Of a stretch of 64,000 bases of DNA, positions 7,881 through 16,196 are shown piece after piece. Origin of the DNA: Streptomyces termitum (lineage in GTDB: Bacteria > Actinomycetota > Actinomycetes > Streptomycetales > Streptomycetaceae). The notes under the pieces were generated by a model that saw only the letters and a list, made by a program, of their open reading frames with translations, was not told where the DNA came from and did not search any database. Every line of letters starts with the position of its first letter. Position 1 is the first letter of the stretch. The translations under genes were made by a program, and so were the position numbers. The DNA lies in NCBI RefSeq assembly GCF_014650175.1, contig NZ_BMUL01000008.1, positions 124,001 through 188,000 on the forward strand. The letters run 5' to 3'.

Positions 7881-8351
7881 TTGCCGCCCGAGAGCACGAA
7901 CGGCGCCGGCCGCAGGAACGGCGGGGGTCTGGCCGTACCGATGGCCTGGCTGTGCGCCGAGTACCTGGCCGACCAGTACCTGACCGCCGCCGGGCTCACC
8001 GAGCCCGGTTCGCTGGAGCACCGCGCCGCCCTGCGGTCGCTCGCCCTGACCGTCCACCTGTCCGGGCGGCCCGCGTCCGGCGACTGGCTGCGCCTCACCG
8101 CGCACGAGGCGGGCTGGGCGGAATGGGTGGCCGAGCGGCTCGCCGCCGAGGAGGCCAAGGACCCCGGCGGGGCCGATCTCGCCCTGGCCCGGGACGCCTG
8201 GCGGGGACTCAGCGAGACCTGGCTGCACGCCGCCGACCTCGACGACGGGACCGCCGGGCCGGAGCCGCTGGTGGACGAGGCCGTCCGGACCTGGCTGCCC
8301 GCCTGGCGGCTGGGGCTCCCGGTCGCCCACCTCGCGCTCTGGCTGACCTGA
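7881..8351 (+). CDS. Conserved hypothetical soluble protein
   Basis: 156 residues if TTG 7881 is the start (AAGG eight bases upstream); GTG 7872 and ATG 7941 are alternatives. Family not recognised. The product is alpha-helical and acidic with many Trp and Ala (LTAHEAGWAEWVAERLAAEE, ETWLHAADLDDG) and has no signal peptide or membrane segment. It is convergent with the histidine-kinase gene, 27 bases apart. Coding is supported by codon bias and the continuous hydrophobic pattern rather than by homology. Confidence 0.6.
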   Translation: MPPESTNGAGRRNGGGLAVPMAWLCAEYLADQYLTAAGLTEPGSLEHRAALRSLALTVHLSGRPASGDWLRLTAHEAGWAEWVAERLAAEEAKDPGGADLALARDAWRGLSETWLHAADLDDGTAGPEPLVDEAVRTWLPAWRLGLPVAHLALWLT

Positions 8352-8378
8352 CGGGGCCGGACCGGGGCCGACGGACCG

Positions 8379-9587
8379 TCAGGGGGCCGAAGGGTGCACC
8401 CCGGGACGGTACTTGGGTATCCGCACGGTCACCTTCATGCCCGCGCCGACGCCGGTCTCGATGACCAGGCCGTGCTCCGCCCCGTACACCTGCCGCAGGC
8501 GTTCGTCGACGTTGGACAGGCCGATGCCGGAGCCGCCGGGGTGCTCGCCGCGCAGGACCGCCCGCAGCCGCTCCGGGTCCATGCCCGCGCCGTCGTCCTC
8601 GACCGTCACCACCGCCTCAGCTCCGGCGTCCCGCGCGGCGATGACCACCCGGCAGCCCCGCTCCCGGTCGGTCAGGCCGTGCTTGACCGCGTTCTCCACC
8701 AGCGGCTGGAGACAGAGGAAGGGCAGCGCCACCGGCAGCACCTCGGGGGCGACCCGGAGCGTCACCTTGAGCCGGTCGCCGAACCGGGCCCCGGTCAGCG
8801 CCACGTACTGCTCGATCGCCCGGAGTTCGTCGGCGAGCTGGGCGAACTCGCCGTGCCTGCGGAAGGAGTAGCGGGTGAAGTCCGCGAACTCCAGGAGCAG
8901 GTCCCGGGCCCGCTCCGGGTCGGTGCGGACGAACGAGGCTATGGCCGCCAGCGAGTTGAAGATGAAGTGCGGGGAGATCTGGGCGCGCAGGGCCCGGATC
9001 TCCGCCTCCGCCATCCGGGTCCGGGAGCGGTCCAGCTCGGACAGCTCCAGCTGGACCGAGACCCAGCGGGCCACCTCGGTCGCCGCCCGGACCAGCACCG
9101 CCGACTCCCGGGGGCCGTAGGCGACGAGCGCGCCGAGGACGCCCTCCTCGCCGGTCAGCGGGGCGGTGACGGCCCAGCGCAGCGCGCAGCCCGGGTCCGC
9201 GCAACCGGTGGGCGCGGAGCGGCTGCGGCCGGTCTCCAGGGTCGCGGCGGCCAGCCCGGCGGCCTCCTCGTGGTGGTGCCCCTCGCCGGGGCCGTCCCAG
9301 GCGAGGACCGCCGAACCGTCGGTGAGGCAGAGCGACTCGGTGCCGAGGAGGGAGCGCAGCGGGCCGACGGCCCGGCCCGCGGTCTCCCCGGCCAGCCCGG
9401 CCCGCAGCGGCGGGGCGGCGAGCGAGGCGGTGTGCAGGGTGTGGAAGGTGGCGCGCTCGACGGGGGTGCCGAGGTCGAGGCCGGCCGAGCCGCCGTCGCG
9501 GCGGGCGGTGAGCCGGCCGAGGACGACGCCGGCCGCGAGGAGGACGGCCCCGGCGGCGCCCGCCGCGGCCAGTGCGATGCCGCTCAC
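8379..9587 (-). CDS. LytS-type sensor histidine kinase
   Basis: 402 residues from GTG 9587, whose bases overlap the stop of the symporter gene (GTGA), showing translational coupling. One N-terminal membrane segment (ALAAAGAAGAVLLAAGVVLG) is followed by a GAF-like sensor region (about 60-175, with CADPGCALRWAVTAPLTG) and the His_kinase domain: phospho-acceptor motif AQISPHFIFNSL, N-box PLVENAVKHG, G-boxes DDGAGMD and GSGIGLSNV. This class pairs with LytTR response regulators. The regulator gene lies upstream in the same direction, with the symporter pair between. A role in sensing a carboxylate and tuning the symporter is inferred from the arrangement. Confidence 0.93.
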   Translation of the reverse strand: MSGIALAAAGAAGAVLLAAGVVLGRLTARRDGGSAGLDLGTPVERATFHTLHTASLAAPPLRAGLAGETAGRAVGPLRSLLGTESLCLTDGSAVLAWDGPGEGHHHEEAAGLAAATLETGRSRSAPTGCADPGCALRWAVTAPLTGEEGVLGALVAYGPRESAVLVRAATEVARWVSVQLELSELDRSRTRMAEAEIRALRAQISPHFIFNSLAAIASFVRTDPERARDLLLEFADFTRYSFRRHGEFAQLADELRAIEQYVALTGARFGDRLKVTLRVAPEVLPVALPFLCLQPLVENAVKHGLTDRERGCRVVIAARDAGAEAVVTVEDDGAGMDPERLRAVLRGEHPGGSGIGLSNVDERLRQVYGAEHGLVIETGVGAGMKVTVRIPKYRPGVHPSAP

Positions 9588-11320
9588 CGGCGGGCCTCCT
9601 GGGCGGGGACGGGGGCGGTGAACTCCTCCGGCAGGTGCAGCCGGGCCAGGATCGCCGGGGTGCCGGCGGGGACGCTGCGCGGGGTGGCGAGCGAGACCAG
9701 GACCATGGTGAGGAAGCCGAGCGGGACGGACCAGACGGCGGGCCAGGCCATCAGGGTGTGCGGCCAGCCGGCCGGGGCCAGCCCGGCGCGGGTGGCCATC
9801 ACGGCGGCGAGCGCGGAGCCGCCGCCGAGGAGGAGTCCCGCGGCCGCGCCCGGCGGGGTGAGCCGCCGCCACCAGATGCCGAGGACCAGCAGCGGGCAGA
9901 AGGAGGAGGCGGAGACCGCGAAGGCCAGCCCGACCGCGTCGGCGACCGGCACCTTGGTGGCGACGGCGCCGGTGGCGAGCGGGACGGCGGTGGCCAGGAG
10001 GGTGGCGAGCCGGAAGTGCCGCACCGCCCGGGAGGGCAGCACGTCCTGGGCGAGGACCCCGGCGACCGACATGGTGAGGCCGGAGGCGGTGGAGAGGAAG
10101 GCGGCGAAGGCACCGCCCGCGAGGACGGCGCCGAGGACCTCGCCGAGGACGCCGCCGACCATCCGCTCGGGCAGGACGAGGACGGCGGCGTCGGCGGAGC
10201 CGGTGAGGGCCAGTTCGGGGGCGTAGACCCGGCCGAGGAAGCCGTAGACGGGCGGCAGCAGGTAGAAGGCGCCGATCAGGCCGAGGACGACGAGGGTGGT
10301 GCGGCGGGCGGCCCGCCCGTGGGGGCTGGTGTAGAAGCGGACGGCGACGTGCGGCAGGCCCATGGTGCCGAGGAAGGTGGCGAGGATCAGGCCGTAGGTG
10401 GCGTACAGCTGGTGCCCGTCGCGGCCCCCGGCGAGGGGCTGGGACCAGCCGAGGGGGTCGTCGGAGCCGGTCCCGGCCCGCTCGGGGACGGCGCTGCCCG
10501 CCGGGAGGGCGAGGACGGTGCCGGCCCCCACCCGGTGGGTCCCGGCGTCGAGGGTGACGGTCCGGTCCTCGTACCGGACGCCGTCGACCGTGCCGGTGAC
10601 GGCGACCCGGAGCGGGGCGTCGAGTCCGACGCGGACGGTGTCGGCGACCCGGACCACGGTGTGCTCGCGCAGCACCGCCGGGGCGTCGAAGCGGGCGCGC
10701 GGCGCGCCGTCCCCGTACCAGGCGGCGGCGAGCAGCAGCGCGGGCACCAGCAGGGCGGTGAGCTTCAGCCAGTACTGGAACGCCTGCACGAAGGTGATGC
10801 TGCGCATCCCGCCGGCGGCGACGGTGCCGGTGACGACGACGGCGACGAGGAGGCCGCCGACCCAGTCGGGGGCGCCGGTGAGGATCTCCAGGGTCAGGCC
10901 GGCGCCCTGGAGCTGGGGCAGCAGGTAGAGCCAGCCGATGCCGACGACGAAGAGGCTGGCGAGCCGCCGGACCTGCGGGGATTCGAGCCGGGCCTCGGCG
11001 AAGTCGGAGAGGGTGTACGCGCCGGAGCGGCGCAGCGGGGCGGCGACGAGGACCAGCAGCACCAGGTAGCCGGCGGTGTAGCCGACCGGGTACCAGAGCA
11101 TGGCCGGGCCCTGGACCAGGACGAGTCCGGCGATGCCGAGGAAGGAGGCGGCGGAGAGGTACTCGCCGCTGATGGCGGCGGCGTTGAGGCGCGGCCCGGC
11201 GGTGCGGGAGGCGACGTAGAAGTCGGAGGTGGTGCGGGAGACGCGCAGGCCGAGGGCGCCGATGAGGACGGTGGCGAGGACGACAGCGGTGACGGCGGTG
11301 ACCGCGTAGGTCTGGTTCAT
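9584..11320 (-). CDS. Sodium:solute (cation/acetate-type) symporter
   Basis: 578 residues, about 13 membrane segments, SSS family. It begins with an outside-facing helix (AVTAVTAVVLATVLIGAL), then TTSDFYVASRTAGPRLNAAA and SGEYLSAASFLGIAG, which match the sodium-binding region of ActP-like carriers. A soluble loop at about 215-310, rich in charged strands, is longer than in PutP-type carriers and typical of the ActP branch. The upstream gene encodes a small two-helix partner, the order seen for yjcH-actP. Acetate or another short carboxylate is the likely substrate; specificity cannot be read from sequence. It lies between its partner gene and the kinase. Confidence 0.9.
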   Translation of the reverse strand: MNQTYAVTAVTAVVLATVLIGALGLRVSRTTSDFYVASRTAGPRLNAAAISGEYLSAASFLGIAGLVLVQGPAMLWYPVGYTAGYLVLLVLVAAPLRRSGAYTLSDFAEARLESPQVRRLASLFVVGIGWLYLLPQLQGAGLTLEILTGAPDWVGGLLVAVVVTGTVAAGGMRSITFVQAFQYWLKLTALLVPALLLAAAWYGDGAPRARFDAPAVLREHTVVRVADTVRVGLDAPLRVAVTGTVDGVRYEDRTVTLDAGTHRVGAGTVLALPAGSAVPERAGTGSDDPLGWSQPLAGGRDGHQLYATYGLILATFLGTMGLPHVAVRFYTSPHGRAARRTTLVVLGLIGAFYLLPPVYGFLGRVYAPELALTGSADAAVLVLPERMVGGVLGEVLGAVLAGGAFAAFLSTASGLTMSVAGVLAQDVLPSRAVRHFRLATLLATAVPLATGAVATKVPVADAVGLAFAVSASSFCPLLVLGIWWRRLTPPGAAAGLLLGGGSALAAVMATRAGLAPAGWPHTLMAWPAVWSVPLGFLTMVLVSLATPRSVPAGTPAILARLHLPEEFTAPVPAQEARR

Positions 11321-11338
11321 GCGGGTCGTTCCCGGGGC

Positions 11339-11722
11339 TCAGCGCTCGACGAGGCCGGTGAAGTCGCGCTCGTTGCGCTCCGCCCGGCGGACGTACCAGT
11401 GGGCGATCGCCCAGACGACGGGGTACACGCCGACGCCGAGCGCGGCCCACACCAGGAGTTCGGGGGCGGGCAGCGCGAGGAGCAGCGGCAGGGTGCCGAC
11501 CAGCAGGGCGAGCGCGCCGAGCGCGGTGAGCCCGGTCCTGAGCTGGCTGCGCATCAGGGAGCGGACGTAGGTGTGGCCGAGGGTGGTCTGCTCGTCTATC
11601 TCGGAGCGGGCGGGCGGGTGCGGCGGCCGGGTCCGGAGCCGGGGCGCGGGCCGGTCGCCGAGGGCGGAGGCGTGCGTGACGGTCTCGCGCCGGGGCCGGC
11701 GCGGCTGAAGGTGCTCCGGCAT
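11339..11722 (-). CDS. DUF485-like small membrane partner of the symporter
   Basis: 127 residues. A basic Arg/Pro-rich head (1-45) precedes LGHTYVRSLMRSQLRTGL and two membrane helices (about 65-83 and 88-108), with a charged tail RRAERNERDF. This is the shape of DUF485/YjcH proteins, which precede actP-type symporter genes and probably support the carrier. The symporter starts 18 bases downstream. The N-terminal half is longer and more basic than in enteric YjcH; a start nearer LGHTY is possible. Confidence 0.8.
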   Translation of the reverse strand: MPEHLQPRRPRRETVTHASALGDRPAPRLRTRPPHPPARSEIDEQTTLGHTYVRSLMRSQLRTGLTALGALALLVGTLPLLLALPAPELLVWAALGVGVYPVVWAIAHWYVRRAERNERDFTGLVER

Positions 11723-11848
11723 CGGCGTCGCTCTCTGACGGGCGGGTGGGCCCGTGGAGTGTAAGCGGAAGCGGCGCGGGGCGGGTAGGGGCTCAGGGCC
11801 ACTCCTGTACGCCGCACATGTGTACGGCCCGCGGGGCGGGGAAGTCGG

Positions 11849-12604
11849 TCAGGTGCCGGCGCGGCGCATCAGGAGGTCGCGGAGGTGGCGGGCGTGGCGG
11901 CGGCTGACGGCGAGGTCGGCGGTGCCGACCCGGACCGAGGTGGTGCCGCCGTCGAGGCGGAGTTCGTCGACGCGGTCGAGGGCGACGAGGTGGCTGCGGT
12001 GGATGCGGACGAAGCCGCGGTCCGCCCAGCGCTCCTCCAGGGTGGAGAGCGGGATGCGGACGAGGTGGCTGCCCTGGTCGGTGTGGAGGCGGGCGTAGTC
12101 GCCGTGGGCCTCCACGTAGGCGATGTCGTCGACGCCGATGAAGCGGGTGACGCCGCCGAGTTCGACGGGGATCTGTTCGGGCGCGGCGGCCGGCGGCGGG
12201 GGCGCGGCGGTGGCGTGCACGAGTTCGTGGACGCGGCGGACGGCCTCGGCGAGCCGCTCGCGGCGGACCGGCTTGAGCACGTAGTCGACGGCCTTCAGGT
12301 CGAAGGCGGTGAGGGCGAAGCCCTCGTGCGCGGTGACGAAGACGACCAGCGGCGGGCGGGCGAAGCCGGCGAGGAGCCGGGCGACGTCGAGGCCGGTGAG
12401 GCCGGGCATGTGGATGTCGAGGAAGACGACGTCGACCGCCTCCTCGCCGTCCGGGCCCGATTCGAGCGCCCGGCCGATCCGGCGCAGCGCGGCGGTGGCG
12501 TCCCCGGCGCCCTCGGCGGTACGGACCCGGGGGTCGGCGCGGAGCAGGTAGAGCAGCTCCCCGAGGGCGGGTTCCTCGTCGTCGACGGCCAGTGCGCGCA
12601 GCAT
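11849..12604 (-). CDS. LytTR-family response regulator
   Basis: 251 residues. The receiver domain (1-120) has the acidic pair DDEE at 8-11, phospho-acceptor Asp63 in VVFLDIHMPG, the Thr in VTAHEG and the Lys in VDYVLKPV. A Pro/Ala hinge precedes the LytTR DNA-binding domain (about 150-250: IAYVEAHGDYARLHT, RIHRSHLVALDRVDEL, VSRRHARHLRDLL). LytTR proteins bind paired direct repeats in promoters. The gene heads the cluster with the symporter pair and the LytS-type kinase, so it most likely controls that operon. The gap of 126 bases to the next gene may hold its own promoter. Confidence 0.93.
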   Translation of the reverse strand: MLRALAVDDEEPALGELLYLLRADPRVRTAEGAGDATAALRRIGRALESGPDGEEAVDVVFLDIHMPGLTGLDVARLLAGFARPPLVVFVTAHEGFALTAFDLKAVDYVLKPVRRERLAEAVRRVHELVHATAAPPPPAAAPEQIPVELGGVTRFIGVDDIAYVEAHGDYARLHTDQGSHLVRIPLSTLEERWADRGFVRIHRSHLVALDRVDELRLDGGTTSVRVGTADLAVSRRHARHLRDLLMRRAGT

Positions 12605-12619
12605 GCGCGGGAGCCTACT

Positions 12620-14740
12620 TCAGCGCGGGGCGCCGGGCGGTTCCTCCGGCACGGCGAACTCGCACCAGACGCACTTGCCGCCGCCCCGGGGTTCCACGCC
12701 CCAGGTGTCGGAGAGCTGTTCGACGAGGAGGAGGCCGCGGCCGGAGACGCCCGCGTCGCCGGCCTCGCGGCGGCGGGGCAGGGCGCTGGAGCGGTCCTCG
12801 ACCTCGACGCGCAGCCGCCGGCCGGGGCCGGGCAGCCGCCGCAGGGTGACGATCGCGCCGCCGTCGGTGTGCATCAGCGCGTTGGTCATGAGTTCGTCGG
12901 CGACGAGTTCGATCTCGTCGGCGCGGGCGCCGGCGCCCCAGGCGCGGACGGCGGCCCGGATCATGTGGCGGGCGGCGCTCAGCGCCTCGGGGTCGCTCTG
13001 GGCGACGTGCTGGCGGAAGCGGCCGCCGGTGCCGGGGCGGACGCCGAGGCGGCGCAGCAGCAGGATGGCGACGTCGTCCCCGCCGCCCCGGTCGGCGACG
13101 ACCTCGCAGAGGAGGTCGGCGAGCTGTTGCAGGTCGGAGGGGCCGCGCCGGACGAGTGCGGAGAGCCAGGCGAGGCCCTCGTCGAGGTCGGCGCCGGGCT
13201 TCTCGACGAGGCCGTCGGTGTAGAGCATGAGGGTGCGGCCGGGTTGGAGTTCGAGGGCGGTGACGGGGTAGTCGGCCCGGCCGAACTCGGCGGAGAGCCC
13301 GAGCGGGAGGCCGCCCTCGACGGGGACCCGGCGGCAGGTGCCGTCGGGTTCGCGGATGAGGGGGTCGACGTGCCCGGCGCGGACCACCTGGACGATGCCG
13401 GTGCGGGGATCGGTCTCGGCGTAGGTGCAGGTGGCGAAGCGGTCGGTGTCGAGTTCGTGGAGGAAGACGGAGGCGCGGGCCATGACGGTGGCCGGGGGGT
13501 GTCCCTCGGCGGCGTAGGCGCGCAGCACGATGCGGAGCTGGCCCATGACGGCGGCGGCGTGGGTGTCGTGGCCCTGGACGTCGCCGATGACGGCGCCGAC
13601 CCGGCCGCCGGGGAGCGGGATGACGTCGTACCAGTCGCCGCCGACGTCCCGGCCGAGGCGGGCGGAGCGGTAGCGGACCGCTATCCGGGTGCCGGGCACG
13701 TCCGGGATGCGGCGGGGCAGCATGGCCTGCTGGAGGCCCTCGGCGAGGTCGTGCTCCTGCTCGTACAGCATGGCGCGCTGGAGGCTCTGCGCGATGCTGC
13801 TGCCGAGGGCGACCAGGAGGGTCCGCTCGTCCTCGCTGAAGCCGGTCTTGTCGCTGTAGAGGAAGCCGAGGGCGCCGATGGGGCGGGCCTGGGCGATGAG
13901 CGGGAGGTAGGCGGCGGAGGTGATGCCGAGGCCGCTGATGTGCGGCCACAGGACCGGGAAGGAGGCGGCGAAGTCCTCGGCGTCGTCGATGAAGCGGGGC
14001 CGCAGGGTGCGGATGACCTCGCTCATCGGGTAGGGCTCGTCCACCCGGGTGAAGCGGGTGCCGGGGACGAAGGAGCCCTCGGGGCCCTCGGCGACGAGGT
14101 GGATGCGGCCGGATTCGAGGAGGCCGACGACGAGGCTGGCGGCGCCGAAGTGTTCGAGGGCGTGGGAGTCGTTGAGGAGGTCGATGACGTCCTGGACGGT
14201 GCGGGCGTGGGCGAGGGCGGCGGTGGTGCCCTCGATGACGCCGGCCCGGCGGCGGCGGCCCTCGTCGAGGCCGAGGCGGGCGGCGGACTCGCTGAGTTCG
14301 TGGGTGGCGTCGCGGAGGACGCCGAGGATGCGGACGGGGCGGCCGGCGGCGTCGCGGTGGATGATGCCCTGGGTGTGGGTCCACTGCTGGGAGCCGTCGC
14401 GGCGGCGGATGCGGAAGTAGGCCCCGTACTGGTCGGTGCCCTCCTTGAGGGCCTGGGCGACGAGGGTGTCGAGCCGGCGGCCCTCGTCGGGCAGGACGCG
14501 GCTGCCGAGGGTCTCGGGGACGCCGTCGTACTCGCCCTCGGCGAAGTCGAAGACGTCGAGGGCGGCGGCGTCCATCGTCATGGTGCCGGTGACGAGGTCC
14601 CAGTCGAAGCCGCCCATGCGGAAGGCGCCGCCCGCGGCACCGAGGATCGGTGCCGCCGCGCCGCCCGGCGGAGCGGCTCCGTCCGGCGGGGGCGTGTCCG
14701 GCCGGCCCGCCGTGTCCGCTCCCCCGGTGCCCGCGCTCAT
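12620..14740 (-). CDS. PAS-GAF-SpoIIE (PP2C) phosphatase with C-terminal anti-sigma-type ATPase
   Basis: 706 residues. After a Pro/Ala-rich head come a PAS domain (about 40-150, FDWDLVTGTMTMD to GVLRDATHEL), a GAF domain (about 170-335), the PP2C/SpoIIE phosphatase (about 360-560: GRDVGGDWYDV, VIGDVQGHDTHAAA, LMLYTDGLVE, GGGDDVAILLLRR) and an RsbW-like HATPase_c2 domain (about 590-700: VADELMTNALMHT, GRGLLLVEQLSD). All PP2C metal Asp positions are present. Such proteins dephosphorylate anti-anti-sigma factors in response to ligand or light sensing and are abundant in Streptomyces. It lies 15 bases upstream of the LytTR gene in the same direction, so read-through is possible. The cognate STAS protein is not in the window. 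Confidence 0.93.
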   Translation of the reverse strand: MSAGTGGADTAGRPDTPPPDGAAPPGGAAAPILGAAGGAFRMGGFDWDLVTGTMTMDAAALDVFDFAEGEYDGVPETLGSRVLPDEGRRLDTLVAQALKEGTDQYGAYFRIRRRDGSQQWTHTQGIIHRDAAGRPVRILGVLRDATHELSESAARLGLDEGRRRRAGVIEGTTAALAHARTVQDVIDLLNDSHALEHFGAASLVVGLLESGRIHLVAEGPEGSFVPGTRFTRVDEPYPMSEVIRTLRPRFIDDAEDFAASFPVLWPHISGLGITSAAYLPLIAQARPIGALGFLYSDKTGFSEDERTLLVALGSSIAQSLQRAMLYEQEHDLAEGLQQAMLPRRIPDVPGTRIAVRYRSARLGRDVGGDWYDVIPLPGGRVGAVIGDVQGHDTHAAAVMGQLRIVLRAYAAEGHPPATVMARASVFLHELDTDRFATCTYAETDPRTGIVQVVRAGHVDPLIREPDGTCRRVPVEGGLPLGLSAEFGRADYPVTALELQPGRTLMLYTDGLVEKPGADLDEGLAWLSALVRRGPSDLQQLADLLCEVVADRGGGDDVAILLLRRLGVRPGTGGRFRQHVAQSDPEALSAARHMIRAAVRAWGAGARADEIELVADELMTNALMHTDGGAIVTLRRLPGPGRRLRVEVEDRSSALPRRREAGDAGVSGRGLLLVEQLSDTWGVEPRGGGKCVWCEFAVPEEPPGAPR

Positions 14741-14794
14741 GGGGCCACGCTATGGCCGGTGGTCCGCTCGCGCACCATGAAGATCTTTCGGTCC

Positions 14795-16018
14795 TCAGCC
14801 GGCGAAGGTGTCGGGTCCGGTGGGCCCGGGTTCGACGGGGAGGGGTTCTCCGGGGGGCGGGTAGCCGGGGTCGGTGTACGGGTCGGGCCGGGGCGCGAAG
14901 GGATCGGCGAAGGGGTCGGCGGGCCCGGCGGGGGCGTCCGGGGAGGGGTACGGATCGGCGGGGGCGTCCGGCGCGGGCGGGTCGGGGACGGGCGGGGCGG
15001 ACGGTCCGTCCGGGGTGGGCGGGACGGGGTGCTCGGTGGGCCGGTCCGGGGTGGCGGGCGCGTCGGGCGCGGAGGGCTTCTCCGGGGCGGGGGTCCTGGT
15101 CCCGGGCGCCTCGGTCCGGGGGGCGGCGGGCGCGTCCGGTTCGGCGGTGCCGGCGTCCGGGGTGACGGGGTCGTCGAGGACGCAGGCGGCCGGGTCGCAC
15201 TCCGGTGCGGTGGCGGGCTTGCGGTCCTCGTCGCCGTCGCTGCCCGTCTTCCGCTCGATCCAGCTGTCGTCGGCGACGTTGACGATGACAAGGCTGGGGA
15301 CGACGGCGGCGGTGGGCCGGACGATGATCACCCGGTCGGGGTCGAAGCCGTCCCAGGGGTCGCCCCGGTGGACGGCGCCCGCGACGCTGACCGGGGCGCG
15401 CAGCGGGTTGCCGCAGGCGCAGCGGACGCGGGGGGTGCCGTAGGGGTCGACGAGGACGGCGGTGCCGGCCTGGAGGACGGACTGGAAGGCGTCGGCCCGG
15501 CCGGCGCGGAAGCCGTGGTCGGTGACGCGGGTGTCGGCGCGGAGCAGGACGGGGGTGAGTCCGCGCAGCCAGTCGGCGACGCCGCCCTCGGGGACGCCGG
15601 CGGCTTCGGCGAAGGCGCGGTTCTTGGGGGGTTCGGCGGCGAGGAGGGCGACCTGCTGCTCGATGTCGCAGCTGGCCTCGGCGCGGGTGCCGCCGTAGAG
15701 GCCGGGGGTGGAGCCGGTGACCTCGCGGATGCCGGGGGCGCCGGCCGGGAGGGCCCCGGCGGCGGGCCGCCGGTCGGCGCGGAGTCCGGCGCCGCGGGCG
15801 GTGGAGGGGGTGAAGGGGTCGGGGCCCTGGGCGGCGAGGGGCTGGAGCCGCACCTCGTGGGCGGCGGTGAGGGCGGCCCGGCCGGCGGCGGCGCCGTGCT
15901 CTTCCGAGGAGCAGCCCGTGAGGAGGAGGGCGGCTCCGAGGGTCGCGGCGAGGGCGGTGGGGCGGTGGGGGCGGACCGGCCCGGGGGCGTTCCGCGTCCG
16001 GCGCTGGCTGGGGCGCAC
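14795..16018 (-). CDS. DUF6777 lipoprotein with long Pro-rich tail
   Basis: 407 residues. The signal ends in lipobox LLLTGC, with acylated Cys near residue 36. The body (about 40-265) shows RAAL, a CDIEQQVALLA segment, a paired-Cys CACGNP and the strand series VIIVRPTAAVVPSLVIVNV, which is the pattern I associate with DUF6777. Residues about 290-407 are an almost pure Pro/Asp/Ala/Thr tail, presumably spanning the cell wall. It should sit on the outer face of the membrane. Function unknown. Its start faces the operator region of the YndJ operon. Confidence 0.82.
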   Translation of the reverse strand: MRPSQRRTRNAPGPVRPHRPTALAATLGAALLLTGCSSEEHGAAAGRAALTAAHEVRLQPLAAQGPDPFTPSTARGAGLRADRRPAAGALPAGAPGIREVTGSTPGLYGGTRAEASCDIEQQVALLAAEPPKNRAFAEAAGVPEGGVADWLRGLTPVLLRADTRVTDHGFRAGRADAFQSVLQAGTAVLVDPYGTPRVRCACGNPLRAPVSVAGAVHRGDPWDGFDPDRVIIVRPTAAVVPSLVIVNVADDSWIERKTGSDGDEDRKPATAPECDPAACVLDDPVTPDAGTAEPDAPAAPRTEAPGTRTPAPEKPSAPDAPATPDRPTEHPVPPTPDGPSAPPVPDPPAPDAPADPYPSPDAPAGPADPFADPFAPRPDPYTDPGYPPPGEPLPVEPGPTGPDTFAG

Positions 16019-16126
16019 GTGCTTCTCCCGGTCGTCGCGGGTGGGTTCCTCCCGTTCTGTCGCACTCCGTGAGCGGATGCAAGCGGAGCGCGCCCGATCG
16101 GGCCGGATCTCACCCCACCCCCGCTC

Positions 16127-16190
16127 TTGAACGCGTTCAAGACACCCTCTACGCTCAGGACGTCACGTTGAACACGTTCAAGTCAGGAGG
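16127..16190 (+). promoter_or_regulatory. Promoter bracketed by two TTGAACNNGTTCAA operators
   Basis: TTGAACGCGTTCAA (16127-16140) and TTGAACACGTTCAA (16168-16181) share the palindrome TTGAAC-NN-GTTCAA. The first supplies a -35 box (TTGAAC, 16127-16132); TACGCT at 16150-16155 is a -10 exactly 17 bases away, so the start point falls just before the second palindrome. AGGAGG at 16185-16190 is the ribosome site of the next gene, six bases from its ATG. Two operators 41 bases apart, around the promoter, imply tight repression, most likely by a TetR-type protein encoded elsewhere. Confidence 0.75.
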
Positions 16191-16196
16191 TGGGGC

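Noticed and set aside
11885..16072. A 1,395-codon open frame on the + strand opposite the LytTR and SpoIIE genes (others of several hundred codons run opposite the RHS, SARP, TPR and pntAB genes).
   Set aside because: The translations are Gly/Arg/Val/Ala-rich and low in complexity with no domain. Long antisense frames are normal where third positions are nearly all G or C; the opposite strand has clear, complete protein families.
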